Origin: Lycium barbarum
Lineage: Eukaryota > Streptophyta > Magnoliopsida > Solanales > Solanaceae
Assembly: GCF_019175385.1 (NCBI RefSeq)
Contig: NC_083345.1
Span: forward strand, 14,656,027 to 14,720,026
Length of the DNA stretch: 64,000 bases
Direction of reading: 5' to 3'
The position numbers and the translations under genes were made by a program. Below, piece by piece: positions 47,650-58,897 of this stretch. The notes under the pieces are model-generated. The model had not been told where the DNA came from. It saw only the letters and a list, made by a program, of their open reading frames with translations, and searched no databases. The first letter of the stretch is position 1. Each line of letters begins with the position of its first letter.

Positions 47650-47896
47650 ATCTCAAACAAGCTGCTTTCAGTTTTTTTGAGTGTTTGGCTGGCCAGCTTA
47701 AAACTATTTTGTGCTTAAAATAAATCCAAAAAATTAATTGAACCCGTTTGGCTTAGCTTATCTAAAGCAGTTTATAAGCTGAAAACAATTTATAAGCCAA
47801 AAAGAATAAGTTGGACTATCCTAACTTATTTTTTTTAGCTTATAAACTGTTTCCAGCTTATAAGCTGCATTTTTTAAGCCCATCCAAACAGGCTCT
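47650..47896 (-). mobile_element. Tourist-like MITE, partial, reverse copy
   Basis: Same family as 48174-48371 in opposite orientation: the right end reads AAGCCCATCCAAACAGGCTC, the reverse of GAGCCTGTTTGG. The body has repeated AGCTTATAAGCTG and GTGCTTAAAATAA words. The left end is not well defined. Confidence 0.65.
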
Positions 47897-48173
47897 TGCT
47901 AAATTACGAGTTATAGGCGACGTCAGAAAAGAAGGGTATCCGAGGAGGATTAATAACTATCCCTATCGGTAGCTAAAATATTGACAAGCTTTCTGTCAGC
48001 TAATTACATTTTCTTAATATCAATGGGTTTAGGTAAGTGACAGCATATATATAACTACTTTTGAACAACTCTATTTAGGCATACGTTAAACCTGCATTAT
48101 TTATAAATATTTTGTGGGATTTTCACGCCACAAATTAAGTTCCCTAAACAGTTATTTTGAAAGATGAGCTTAA

Positions 48174-48371
48174 GAGCCTGTTTGAATTGGCTAAAAAAAA
48201 GCAGCTTATAAACTGAAGTTTATCAATAAAATTAAGTCAAACGGGCTAATTTATTTATTTTTGGCTTATTTTAAGCACAAAATGACTCATAAGCTATCAG
48301 TCAAACACTCAAAAAGCTGAAAACAGCTTATAAGTTGTTTTCAGCAACTTATAAGCTAAGCGAACGGGCTC
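48174..48371 (+). mobile_element. Tourist-like MITE (PIF/Harbinger)
   Basis: 198 bp from GAGCCTGTTTGAATTGGCT to CTAAGCGAACGGGCTC, flanked by TAA (48171-48173, 48372-48374), the 3-bp target of PIF/Harbinger elements. The body is rich in AGCTTATAAGC palindromic words. Confidence 0.8.
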
Positions 48372-49000
48372 TAAAAGTGGACAAATTTGACTGGAGCTTT
48401 TTTGCTAAACTTGTGAGCAATAAGTAAATTAAATAATTAGAGCTTACATATAAACCAAATTTAAAGATAGTCAAACACTGTCAAAAATTGGATTAAAGTG
48501 AAGACAAAATGCATAGATTGGGAGCATAACAGTGTCAATTTGGCCCAATTATGTAAACACTAGACAGTATCAAGGAATCTTGATTTTGTCCTTGACCAAA
48601 CTTCTTTATTTACCTATCATAGATAGAATAATCCTTTAAAGTTTACACATAATTTTTCTTTTCATAAGAAGAAAAACCCCAATCCAAAGGGATGATAGTC
48701 ACTCAAGATGTTGAGGAGATTACAACTCTATTCGTGCATGTTTGCACCTCAGCACATTGAGTGACTAGCTATCATATAGGTGGAACAGTTTTTGCAACAA
48801 AAAAAAAAAAATTGAAACTTTTCTTCTGATTTTTTAAGCAAACACCATCTTGTACTCAAATTGCTATAGAGAAGTCATAAATACTGTGATATTTTACCCA
48901 GACTGGTTTTTATTTTTCGATCTACTTCTACTGATAATTAGTCGTCATGATTGGTACGTCATAATGAATAAGATAAAACACGTAACCAACGATAAGCTGC

Positions 49001-49578
49001 GAGTCCGGAGTCAAAATGACATATTTTTGCAGTCATTAGCCTAAAATAGGCTGCCTTTTTTTTTATATACCCACACAACACTGTTCCGGTGTCGAACTTA
49101 TCAGTTGCATTTCGCTACAAGTGTAGCGAAATGCAACAATTTTTTTTTTTTTTTGCATTTCGTGAATATTAGAACGAAATAGTTTTTTTTTTGTTTTTTT
49201 TTTTTTTGTATTTCGTGAATTAATTCACGAAATATAACTGATTTTTTTTTTTTTTGCATTTCGTGAATAAAAAAACGAAATATGGAAAATATATTTTTTT
49301 TTATTTCATCTAAAAACGAAATTGGAAAATATATATGATTTTTTTTTTTATTTCGTTCATCATTTGTTTTGCATTTCGTTGGTAGATCAACGAAATAGGA
49401 TAAAATATTTTTTTTTTATTTCGTTGATATACCAACGAAATAGGAAATTATAATTATTTTTTTTTGCATTTCGTGTATTAGAAAATAAAATAGGATTAAA
49501 AAAAATTGTATTTTGTTTATATAAAAAAATAGGAAAATAATTTTATTTTCATTTCATTTATATAAAAACGAAATAGGA

Positions 49579-49671
<93 letters not shown>

Positions 49672-49881
49672 ATTTCATTCATATACCAATGAAATAGGAT
49701 GAATATATATATATTTTTTTTTGTATTTCATTTATATAAAAACGAAATAGGAAAATAATTTTTTTTTTCGTTTATATACCAACGAAATGTTTTGTTCCAC
49801 CTGCGAAATGGAACACAACATTTCGTTGGTATATAAACTAAAAAAAAATATTTTTCTATTTCGTTTTTATATAAATGAAAT

Positions 49882-49920
<39 letters not shown>

Positions 49921-50605
49921 TCCGATTTCGTTTTTATATAAACGAAATGAAAATAAATTATTTTCCTATTTTTTTATATAAACGAAATACAAAAATACAA
50001 AAAAAATATCCTATTTCGTTTTCTAATACACGAAATGCAAAACAAAAAATTACAATTTCCTATTTCGTTGGTATATCAACAAAATAAAAAATATATATAT
50101 ATTTTATCCTATTTCGTTGATCTACCAACGAAATGCAAAAAAAAATAAAAAAAAATATATATATATATTCCAATTTCGTTTTTAGATGAACGAAATAAAA
50201 AAAAATTCATATATATTTTCCAATTTCGTTTTTAGATGAAATAAAAAAAATTATATTTTCCATATTTCATTTTTTTATTCACGAAATACAAAAAAAAAAA
50301 AAACCTATTTCGTTCATTAATTCACGAAATGCAAAAAAAAAAATCATTTATATTTCGTGAATTAATTCACGAAATACAAAAAAAAAACCTATTTCGTTCT
50401 AATATTCACGAAATGCAAAAAAAAAAAAAATTGTTGCATTTCGCTACTCTTGTAGCGAAATGCAACTGATAAGTTCGGCACCGGAACAGTGTTGTGTGGG
50501 TATTTCGTTGGATATCCAACGAAATACCCATTGTGGTATATAAAAAAAAAAAGCAGCTTATTTTGGGCTAATGGCTGCAAAAATATGTCATTTGGCTCCA
50601 GACTC
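49001..50605. mobile_element. 1.6-kb foldback element made of small palindromes (Mutator-like)
   Basis: Whole-length inverted repeat with its centre near 49805 and arms of about 790 bp. It starts GAGTCCGGAGTCAAAATGAC and ends GTCATTTGGCTCCAGACTC, flanked by a perfect 10-bp direct repeat GATAAGCTGC (48991-49000, 50606-50615). Inside each arm are about ten short palindromes of the type TTTCGTTGATATACCAACGAA, TTTCGTGAATTAATTCACGA, or GCATTTCGCTACA.GTGTAGCGAAATGC, separated by A or T tracts. Each recurs in mirrored order in the other arm. There is no transposase. The 9-10 bp duplication and long inverted repeats point to Mutator-like elements (inference). ORFs within are artefacts. Confidence 0.88.
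49580..49668. repeat. AC/AT microsatellite in one arm of the foldback
   Basis: About fourteen AC followed by about thirty AT dinucleotides. The mirror position in the other arm (about 49888-49916) has only a short AT run. Confidence 0.95.
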
Positions 50606-50615
50606 GATAAGCTGC

Positions 50616-52138
50616 ACTATTGTAAGTAAATATCACTCCTATCGAATAAGAGCAAATTAAATGATTGGATACAAATGACATCACTTGTATAAAATATTGT
50701 TTAAAAGCTCATTATTATTTGACTAGTTAATTAACCAAAATAATCGAGTCTAGCAATCTTTATTTAATTAGATGCAATGCATCAAAATCTCAAGGAAAAT
50801 GACAGTTGATTTTCAGAGTTTTGTTTTTTTTCTTTGACTGCGTGAAGTTTCAGGGTATTAAAGAATTTAATTAATCCATCCTTTCAATCACCCACTCACA
50901 CAGTCACACGTGAAAGTTTCCCATTATGCCATGAAATCTCAAACGTATTTACAAAGAGCACAGTTCGCCAAATGAAAATAATTGAGATCACAATATTCAC
51001 TAGAAAATAGTACGAAAATGTAATATTCCAAGAATAATGATCAACGAAATGGCATGGCCTTGTTATTGAGTGGAACAAAAGTTCGAACTCGTGATAAATC
51101 GCAAAAAATTACATTAACAAGCTTAATGTGTAGTATTGGTAAATACATAAATTATTTTACCTTTGTGTAGACATACAAGAAAAACTCAAGGGGGTGTTTG
51201 GAAAAAGGAGGATTTTGACAATCTTCACTAAATCATCTTATGTATGTACTCCTATTTAGGTTGCTGCTACTAATCACAAAGCTCACTATTCTTGAAATAC
51301 CAGAAAAAAGAAATTGAACTTAAAATCTTTTCAATGGAATTCTAAAAGTCATTAGAAAAAATCTTTTGTTTAGAATTGCGTGTATCTAATACTATTTATT
51401 GTCAATTATCCCTTATTTGTTTTTATTATCAGTAGATCGATCAAGATTCATGTCGATCAGAATTACTATTTAGGTATGACATTTTCCAATATAAGAGACG
51501 AAAACAGTGTGATGGAACAGTAGTAGAAAGTTTCATATATGACATCTAATAATTGAATTGGAAGTGGCAATGCAAAAATATTGAAGATCTATGTGCATAC
51601 TGAGGAGTCATTTTCAATCAAATCACGCCTGATTCTTCTAATGGTCTTAACTATTCCTATCTTTCTTCCTAGATGCCTTTCGTATATTTCACTGTGAATA
51701 CACATATACTGCACGTTTAAAGTTAAAGAAAAGAGTTCCAAATTTGAATATCAATAGCAGAAAGGCGGGTGTGATATATTATTATTCAAACTTGTTTGTA
51801 GCCTGGAGGAGTATCGTAGAGATCTAGTAGCTCAGTTAGTTGGTTAACTGTAGAGATCCAGTAACTCAGTTAGTTGGTTATCTGAACTTTCATTTTAATG
51901 ATAAGGGAATTCCCACGTTGTAGTTCTCTCCCCCCACCACCTAAAAAAAAACCCCAATAAAAAAATATTTTTTTAAAAAAAGGAGTGTTGCCCCCCTCCA
52001 TTATTATTTAGAAGGAAAAGGCCAAAATTACTTCTTAATTTATGGGACATAGAACAAATTTAATATGTCCTTCGCGTAAAGAAATGGATCTTGAGCCTAA
52101 CCCAATCAAAAAGCTAGCTCATGTGTGAAGGATTGCCT
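50616..52138. other. Intergenic
   Basis: AT-rich, no supported gene. Contains a 34-bp tandem duplication at 51817-51884 (units TAGAGATC.AGTA.CTCAGTTAG...) with a tRNA A-box-like word. Confidence 0.5.
51817..51884 (+). repeat. Two tandem 34-bp units with an A-box-like word
   Basis: The units at 51817 and 51851 differ at only three or four positions. AGTAGCTCAGTTAGTTGGTT resembles the internal pol III A box of tRNAs, but no B box (GGTTCGA) follows, so no tRNA gene is called. Confidence 0.7.
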
Positions 52139-52147
52139 AAGTTCATA

Positions 52148-52659
52148 CAGGGATGGGCATGGTAGGGTAGATACCAATTATCATACCGAAATCGAATTTT
52201 TTTATACCATGGTTCCGGTATTATGGTATTTGGTACAGTATTTGGTATGCATTTTTAAAAAGTTTGGTATTCGGTACGGTATTCGGTATTCATAAAGAAA
52301 ATATCGAAATACCGAATACCATACTGAAGTATATAATTACATATAAAATTCATATATTTTAGTATTATAATACTAACAAATATATAAACTAGTATTATTA
52401 GAAAACTAATTGTTTAAACATTGAAACTTTGACTACTCTATCTTGATTTAAATATCTTTTTTGTGTAATTGATTTACGAAGGGGATTGTAAGTCGAAGTC
52501 GGATAAACTATGATACCGATTTACCATACCGTAAAATATCAAAACCGAACTTTGAAATACTGAACCATACCAAATTAATTTGGTACGGTAATGGTATAAT
52601 ATTTTTAGAAACCGAAATTACCATACTGAAATTTCAAATACTATACCATGCCCACCCCT
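52148..52659. mobile_element. hAT-like MITE
   Basis: 512 bp from CAGGGATGGGCATGGTA to TATACCATGCCCACCCCT, flanked by direct repeats AAGTTCATA (52139-52147, 52660-52668); an 8-bp hAT duplication fits within this. The interior has many GGTATTTGGTA and TACCGAAAT words in both orientations. No coding. Confidence 0.85.
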
Positions 52660-52668
52660 AAGTTCATA

Positions 52669-54397
52669 TAAGGAGGTCATATACCTTTAACTCCCCGATA
52701 TGGGACTCTTAACACCCCACCTCACGTCCAGGACTGGACATCTGGTGCGTGAATAATTTTAATATGAGGACCAACATCAAAAATAATGAATTGGACGGGT
52801 CTGACTCTGATACTATGTAAACTTTGTCAATCGAGTCAAAGTTGTGAGACGGTTAAGAAAGTAGAGAGATTGACCAAAGATATTTTCATCTTCTTCAAAA
52901 GAAATGAATTGTACACTAACTGATTAAAAAAGCAGGACATAGGCCCGCTGACGTGGCAGCCTTAAAGCCTAACATTTGCATTTATCTTAATTCTCATTTT
53001 TTTGCCTTCATTATTAATTAATTAATTTAATTAATTAGTAAAGAGGATAATCAGACATATACTTTGAGAATAGTTGTGACTGTTTCAACCGCTGTATCCA
53101 AGCAATTTTGCTTTTCTGTCTCCTCAGTTAGTAGTGAATTAATTCCCATTTATTCCTAGACCACAATCCCACGCCCCTTTCAGTCATTCAATACCATTGC
53201 TAACCTTTTTAACTTTCATCTCTTCATCCATTTCTAATGCCATTACTTCTAAAACTGCCATTCCCACATTCCTTTATCAGTATTTTTTTACTTTCATAGT
53301 CTTCCACATTTCTTTGCCTATACGCTGTCATTTACTGAGAATCAATATACGTATCTTTTGCTTTTTATTTAACCTAATTACTAATATGTTGTTGTTTCAG
53401 ACAGTGCTTTTGGAGAAGCAGTAAGCTTTTGGAGGTGTTTAGAATTTCCAATAAAGAAGGTAACGAAGTTGATGAATTACATTCAGTTTAATTATCTTCG
53501 TTGGGGTCATTGACACTATTATTTACATGATTTTTGTTTTCTGTATATGTACTCTTATGTATTGATTCTTAATAGTACTATGACTTTCATTTTTGCGTAT
53601 GAGTATTCTCTGGTGTACATGTATAGTGTCACAGGTACTCTTACGTATTGATTTTTAACAATACTATGACTTTCATTTTTTGTTATGATTATTCTCTGGT
53701 GCACATGTATAGTGTCACTCCAGCATTTTCTTTTTCTCTTCAATTTTCTTATAATCTGTATGAATGATAAGAGAAACAAACGATGGAAAACAACATGTTT
53801 TTATTTTTTATTTTGCCGAAGCATCAACATTTTGCAAAAAACTTAAAGAGGAAAAACTGACAATTTGATTGATGCTAAGAGAGCTTTATTTTTTTTATTT
53901 TTTATTTTGGTTTAAGTTGATATTTTGGTAAAGAGAAAAAAGCATGCTGAATAAGGGGAGAATTTTTTTGTTTGATACTTTAATAAACATCTGAAGAATG
54001 CGCTTATTTTCACATGTACATGCGCAAGGTTTACTAATTGAAAATAATTCTTCAATGTGTTTATAAAGACAAAAGAGTAGTAACTCCAAAGTTAGAATAA
54101 AATTCAAGGAATGTGTTCCAATACAACGTAAATTCTGAAATGAAGACTTGACACTATCTTCTCAATGGCATTAAGAAGTTTGTTGTGCACAATACAATTG
54201 ATATTTATAATTTTTTTTAATTAGGACTAATAGGCAAAATTGGTTACATATTCTCTCCTCAAGGACTCCACCATTGAGTAAGTACAAATGTAATTAATGC
54301 CTTAATCCATATTTGTTTTTGGTATTATAATAATCTAATCTCTCATTTTTCTACTAAATTTTCAGAAAGATCATTTCATATTTGTTGAAGGTGTATA

Positions 54398-54400
<3 letters not shown>
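52669..54400. other. Intergenic with a local duplication
   Basis: No supported gene. GGTCTGACTCTGATACTATG at 52799-52818 looks like a decayed reversed primer-binding site of a copia element, but no LTR pair was found. An 86-bp tandem duplication lies at 53549-53718. Confidence 0.45.
53549..53718. repeat. Tandem duplication of about 86 bp
   Basis: Units 53549-53634 and 53635-53718 share GTACTCTTA.GTATTGATT, ACTATGACTTTCATTTTT and ACATGTATAGTGTCAC, with about ten differences. Confidence 0.85.
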
Positions 54401-54429
<29 letters not shown>

Positions 54430-54727
54430 TTGTATCTGCCATATATTCTTTGACTGTAAAATTTTAAAAATCAAAGACTATATAGAAGGAAAAAAAGTTG
54501 ATTAAAGAGTAATACTTTTATGTCATTCATTATCTTTTAATTTAAGTTGGAATATCTTCAACATATATGATTTTTACAAGAATATGCCTGTTGTTATTTT
54601 TTAATATTAACTTTAAGTTGAAATTTTTTCAATATTTTTATTTTTTACAATAATTTTTCGTTTGTTATTTTTAATATTCAAATATTGGAGAAGGATCATT
54701 CGCAAGTTCAATGAGGTCATTCATGAT

Positions 54728-54754
54728 CGTGCGAAGCACGGACAAATTAACTAG
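54728..54754 (+). mobile_element. Helitron-like 3' end
   Basis: Hairpin CGTGCGAAGCACG followed after 10 bases by CTAG and then T, the usual Helitron 3' structure (hairpin, CTRR, insertion before T). The 5' end is not certain; TCTATATATA at 54405 is one possibility. No Rep/helicase gene is present. Confidence 0.5.
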
Positions 54755-56045
54755 TTTATATAATAAAGCTAGTCATAGACAAGGTGATGTGACACCTCTA
54801 TATGACCTCTAATTTCATTTATCTTTTATCTTTTTTTTGACATTTTCTCATTCATTTCTTGCATGATATAATTTGCCTACTCGGACTTTCTTTTCATTGA
54901 ATTTTAAAAATACCATATTTTTCTTTCAGAGTATAATATTAATAGGGATTATTTGTTTATCTTGGTTACAATTTGTAGGTTGTGGGATGCTATAAAAACC
55001 AAGAAAATTGGAGAGTCAATAAGTTTGAATATGATCTTTATTGACGAAAAAGGTACCTTAGTACATGCTTCTTATTATTTTATATAATATTTTCTTCTGT
55101 TCCCTTTTGAATTATAATTATATGCTTTTACATTATTATTTTTCCAGTGCAAAGCACATAGTTTGTTCGTAACAAAAAATAGTTGGATGTTCAGTCAAAT
55201 TAGTTACCTCGAAAAAATCATTAGTCATGGACACCATATAATAAGGGATGGTAGAACTATTTTTGATAGTTTTGAAGATTGATTTTTAGTGAAGACTCTG
55301 TTCTTTTGGAAAAGGCGAGGATAAACCACGGAGGAAGAGACATGGGAGCAGTTCGTACCAGTATCACCATCCATTACCATTAGCAGATTTCATTTCGATG
55401 AACACTCTTTACAAGGCTCACATAGGATGAAAGCAATAATTAATCGAGCTATCTTTCATAATTATCATCCCCTTTTTTCAAACTTGAGTTGATTCCATGA
55501 ACTTATCATATTAAGATTAGGTAAGTCAAGAAAGATTTGTAGGCTTTCGATGTTTAATTTCTTTGAGATTTGGAATATTATGTGTTTTTTCTCTCTGTGT
55601 TTGTGTGGGGTGGGGGAGGGGATTAACAATATTTTTGTGAAGAGTTAGGAGGAAAGAGGCCAGCGTAATTTAAAGCAACAATTTCATTTAAGGGATGTAT
55701 GTATTACTACATCCATTCCATTGTCTTAGGCCTTTTCGATATGTTATCGATTAGATGATCATAGTTTTTAAGATCTTAACCAAAGTAGTTGTGATTCGAT
55801 TTATTAAAGTCTCATTTGTTAAGCAGTCTCAAATTTTTTATGTTCTATTTAGAGGTGAGTAAGTGTGCAAATAAATCTTGAAATCAGTACTAACATTGTG
55901 AGTTTTTAAGTTAACATGAGAAATTATCTATATCTGCTTATCATGTATGAAAATTATCTCTCTTATGTCTCATTATGGTACAACAAGATTATACAGTGAA
56001 TTCACTATTTTATATGACCGCACAAAGCACAGACAAGTTGACTAG
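54755..56045 (+). mobile_element. Second Helitron-like segment, directly adjacent
   Basis: Begins after the previous CTAG|T with TTATATAATAAAGCTAG, an AT-rich start like that of many plant Helitrons, and ends with a decayed hairpin (CCGCACAAAGCACAG), GACAAGTTGA and CTAG at 56042-56045. The same TTTATATA word follows both CTAG ends. No coding region is supported inside. The class is an inference from ends only. Confidence 0.35.
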
Positions 56046-56278
56046 TTTATATATAAGCTAACCAGTTAACTAATTACCACTAATTAACTTACACACTATT
56101 AATCGACTAACAGAGCACCTAAACTAACTGTACCAGCTGTCATAATAATCAGGGGACAGCTGTACATTTTACTAACCGCTCAACTGTAAGGACCCCACCG
56201 CCTGGGTCGCCCAGGACCGGTGAGTAGACCCCTTGCGGGCCCCCTCCATGACATGCATGCTTGACATACTCAGGTATT

Positions 56279-56350
56279 GCAGCTCAATTGGTGAGAGTCG
56301 TCTCCTTTGGGAGAACAAAAGGCTTGAGGTCACGGGTTCGAAGCTCTGCA
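56279..56350 (+). other. tRNA-like module a
   Basis: A-box-like AGCTCAATTGGTGAGAG and B-box-like ACGGGTTCGAAGC, 40-50 bases apart as in tRNA genes, enclosed by GCAG...CTGC. A proper anticodon arm and a full acceptor stem cannot be drawn, so it is tRNA-derived rather than a tRNA gene. It forms the loop of the 95-bp hairpin arms. Confidence 0.6.
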
Positions 56351-56616
56351 GGGCGCAGCGAACTGGTGTGATTTCCTGTCCATACAATACCTGAGTATGT
56401 CAAGCATGCATGTCATGGAGGGGGCCCGCAAGGGGTCTACTCACCGGTCCTGGGCGACCCAGGCGGTGGGGTCCTTACAAAAAAGGCGACTTGTGTTTGA
56501 GGATCCGCAGGTGTAACCCATGCATGCTGCGGGTTGCCCTCCATGACTTGCTCATGTACACTGCATTATTGTATGACTTGGGTCGCAGACGGATCGCACA
56601 ACTATGCCATCTTCAC

Positions 56617-56697
56617 TCTGCAGAGCTACGGGTATCGAACCCGCGACCTCAAGCCCTTTGTCTCCACGAAGGAGCGCCTCTTACCAATTGAGCTGCA
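56617..56697 (-). other. tRNA-like module b
   Basis: On the minus strand GCTCAATTGGTAAGAG (D-arm/A box), a short CTCC...GGAG stem, then GGTCGCGGGTTCGATACCCG, which is the best T arm of the four (CGGG/CCCG stem with TTCGATA loop). Confidence 0.6.
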
Positions 56698-56765
56698 GCT
56701 CAACTGGTAAGAGGCGCTCCTTCGGGGGACAAAGAGCTTGAGGTCACGGGTTCGAAGTGCTGCAG
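56693..56765 (+). other. tRNA-like module c
   Basis: Mirror partner of module b across the palindrome centre: GCTCAACTGGTAAGAGG and ACGGGTTCGAAGTG. It differs from b at several sites, including loss of the CCCG half of the T stem. Confidence 0.6.
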
Positions 56766-57017
56766 CACGCAGCGAACTGGTGTGATTTCCTGCCTACAAT
56801 AATGCAGTGTACATGAGCAAGTCATGGAGGGCAACCCACAGCATGCATGGGTTACACCTGCGGATCCTCAAACACAAGTCGCCTTTTTTGTAAGGACCCC
56901 ACCGCCTGGGTCGCCCAGGACCGGTGAGTAGACCCCTTGCGGGCCCCCTCCATGACATGCATGCTTGACATACTCAGGTATTGTATGGACAGGAAATCAC
57001 ACCAGTTCGCTGCGCCC

Positions 57018-57091
57018 TGCAGAGCTTCGAACCCGTGACCTCAAGCCTTTTGTTCTCCCAAAGGAGACGACTCTCACCAGTTGAGCTGCAG
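57018..57091 (-). other. tRNA-like module d
   Basis: Reverse copy of module a: minus strand CAGCTCAACTGGTGAGAG and GGTCACGGGTTCGAAGC. Nearly identical to a, differing by AATTGG versus AACTGG in the A box. Confidence 0.6.
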
Positions 57092-57129
57092 GTCCTGGGC
57101 GACCCAGGCGGTGGAGTCCTTACATCAAC

Positions 57130-58897
57130 ACTCCATTTGAATTTGGTACCAAAAATGCCCTTTTCATGGGTGGGCTGACTCAAATTTGCTCAACTATGAG
57201 AAATAAAATAAATTTGTCCTCTATTTGAATATGATCTTGATTATGCTCTTACGGTGATCATTAATTGGACCGACTCAGATTTGCGCCTCAAAAGAAACAC
57301 TCGTCCAACATCTTATTTTACCTATATTTAGAACTAAATTCGAACGGAGGGCAAATATGTTATATTTCCCACATTGTTGAGGGGTATTTTTGGTCATTTT
57401 CCTTCACTTATCTTCCATGGTTGAATGGTTTTCAGAAAAAAAAAATGAAGAAAAGAAACAGAGAAATAAAGAATGGAGAGGTATTATATTTTGTCGTTAG
57501 TCGTTACAATAAAAAAGAAGTGACCATGAAGCAATTTAAAAATCAAGATCTATTAAATGGAAGACTTCACATGATTTTGTGCCAAATGTCTACATATTAG
57601 ATCTTAAAAAATCATTTAATTTCACTGTGATGAAATAAAGGCATTCGATCTGTTATGTTTATCATGCAAAACCTTCCAACACTCAGAATGAACCTTATCG
57701 AAGCGGAAGAATAATCACTAGAGCAGCTAAAAATTATTGCATTATCGTTAGTCGTTACTATTATTGTTGCTATTCTAATCATTGACATTATTATTTTGAT
57801 TGTTATGGTTAATTGTTTTATGTAACATTGAGAAGGTGACAAAAATGTGAAATTAAATAAGAAAGAGATTCTAAAAAGTATTTTTCGGATCGTACGGAGG
57901 CTGGCCCTAGAGTGCAAAGGCAAAGGAAATTAAACTTAGCTGCAAAATCTATTTGAAGACCCGATTAAGTCGGCTTTAGTGATCCAATGGTGCCGAATGA
58001 AAAGATTGTCACTTAAAATAGATAATCCCTTTTCCCCATACGCCACTCCCCAACCCCAATATTAATTTTCTCTATTTCCCGGCTGAAACTTTCATGGAGA
58101 GGACATGTTCTCTCAACACTAATTTTTCTTTCATCTGAAATTCACTAGCTCGATTAATAATTTCACTAGCTCGATTAATACAGATTATGCTGAGTGAGTC
58201 CACTAAGAATTATCTTCACACTAGATGTCATGCGTAACGGTGCAGAGACGATTTTATGCAACCGTGTTTCTTTTTTGTTTTTCCAGTTATATATGCAAGC
58301 TTATTTTATTTATTTATTTTCTGCTTAATTCGTTTGTTCAATTGAGTGCTTCTGAAGACCTAACAAAACCTTGCTCCAAAGTTTGATGAATTAATTTCAC
58401 TGTGGTATGAAGCTGGCAGACGTGCTTTTATGAGGACAATTCAACCTACCTGAAAAGCTGCTTGACGATTCTCTTGGAAATGTGAGACAATCTAATAAGA
58501 CACTCACACTTTCACAGTGAGAGTGCTATTATGTAAAAGTTAGTTAAGCATTACATACAAAAATATCGAACATATAAGAATCTTATAAAGTACATTCTAA
58601 AATACGTAATTGATGCATAAGAAAAAGAAGCACTATTCACATAATCACAAAAGAAAAGTTATAAGTCTAAAGGTTGGAAGAAAATGAGTTTATAAAGTTT
58701 GAACTTTAATCTTGTATATTCATCAAGCTTTTGGACGCAAGCGAGACTTGTTCGCTCTTAATATAAGTAATTATGGGCCTAATATAAATTGGGATTTTTT
58801 CATTTTGGGCAAAATTAATTACGGCGCTAGTCAAAACATACCAAGTTTACAGTGATTATGTATATTATATGGGTGTGTGTGTGTATATATATATATA
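57130..58897. other. Intergenic, nothing recognised
   Basis: AT-rich, with frames up to 111 codons (57265-57600) lacking family resemblance. A (GT)n/(AT)n microsatellite lies at 58872-58896. Confidence 0.5.

Larger units (their letters stand above)
56185..57124. mobile_element. 940-bp nested palindrome with four tRNA-like modules
   Basis: Starts TGTAAGGACCCCACCGCC, ends GGCGGTGGAGTCCTTACA, flanked by TCAAC (56180-56184, 57125-57129). The whole unit is a palindrome centred on AGCTGCAGCT (56691-56700). Each arm contains a further hairpin. A 95-bp block X at 56185-56279 is present as a perfect reverse copy at 56385-56479 and again directly at 56889-56983; a 34-bp reversed remnant lies at 57091-57124. 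A second block Y (about 56480-56574) is mirrored at about 56795-56888. Between the blocks lie tRNA-like modules. The sequence is GC-rich, unlike the surroundings. It encodes no protein. TG...CA ends plus a 5-bp duplication resemble retroviral-type integration, but no LTR retroelement structure is seen. Confidence 0.85.

Noticed and set aside
52799..52818. Reversed copia primer-binding site (CTCTGATACTATG)
   Set aside because: Mutated and without an adjacent LTR pair; not enough for an element call.
56617..56765. Functional tRNA genes
   Set aside because: A and B boxes and a T arm are present, but no complete acceptor stem or 7-base anticodon loop can be drawn; called tRNA-like only.
56172..57183. 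Several 65-93 codon frames, some identical on opposite strands
   Set aside because: Identical peptides on both strands are a direct consequence of the perfect palindrome.
57265..57600. 111-codon frame
   Set aside because: AT-rich, biased to K/N/F, no domain.
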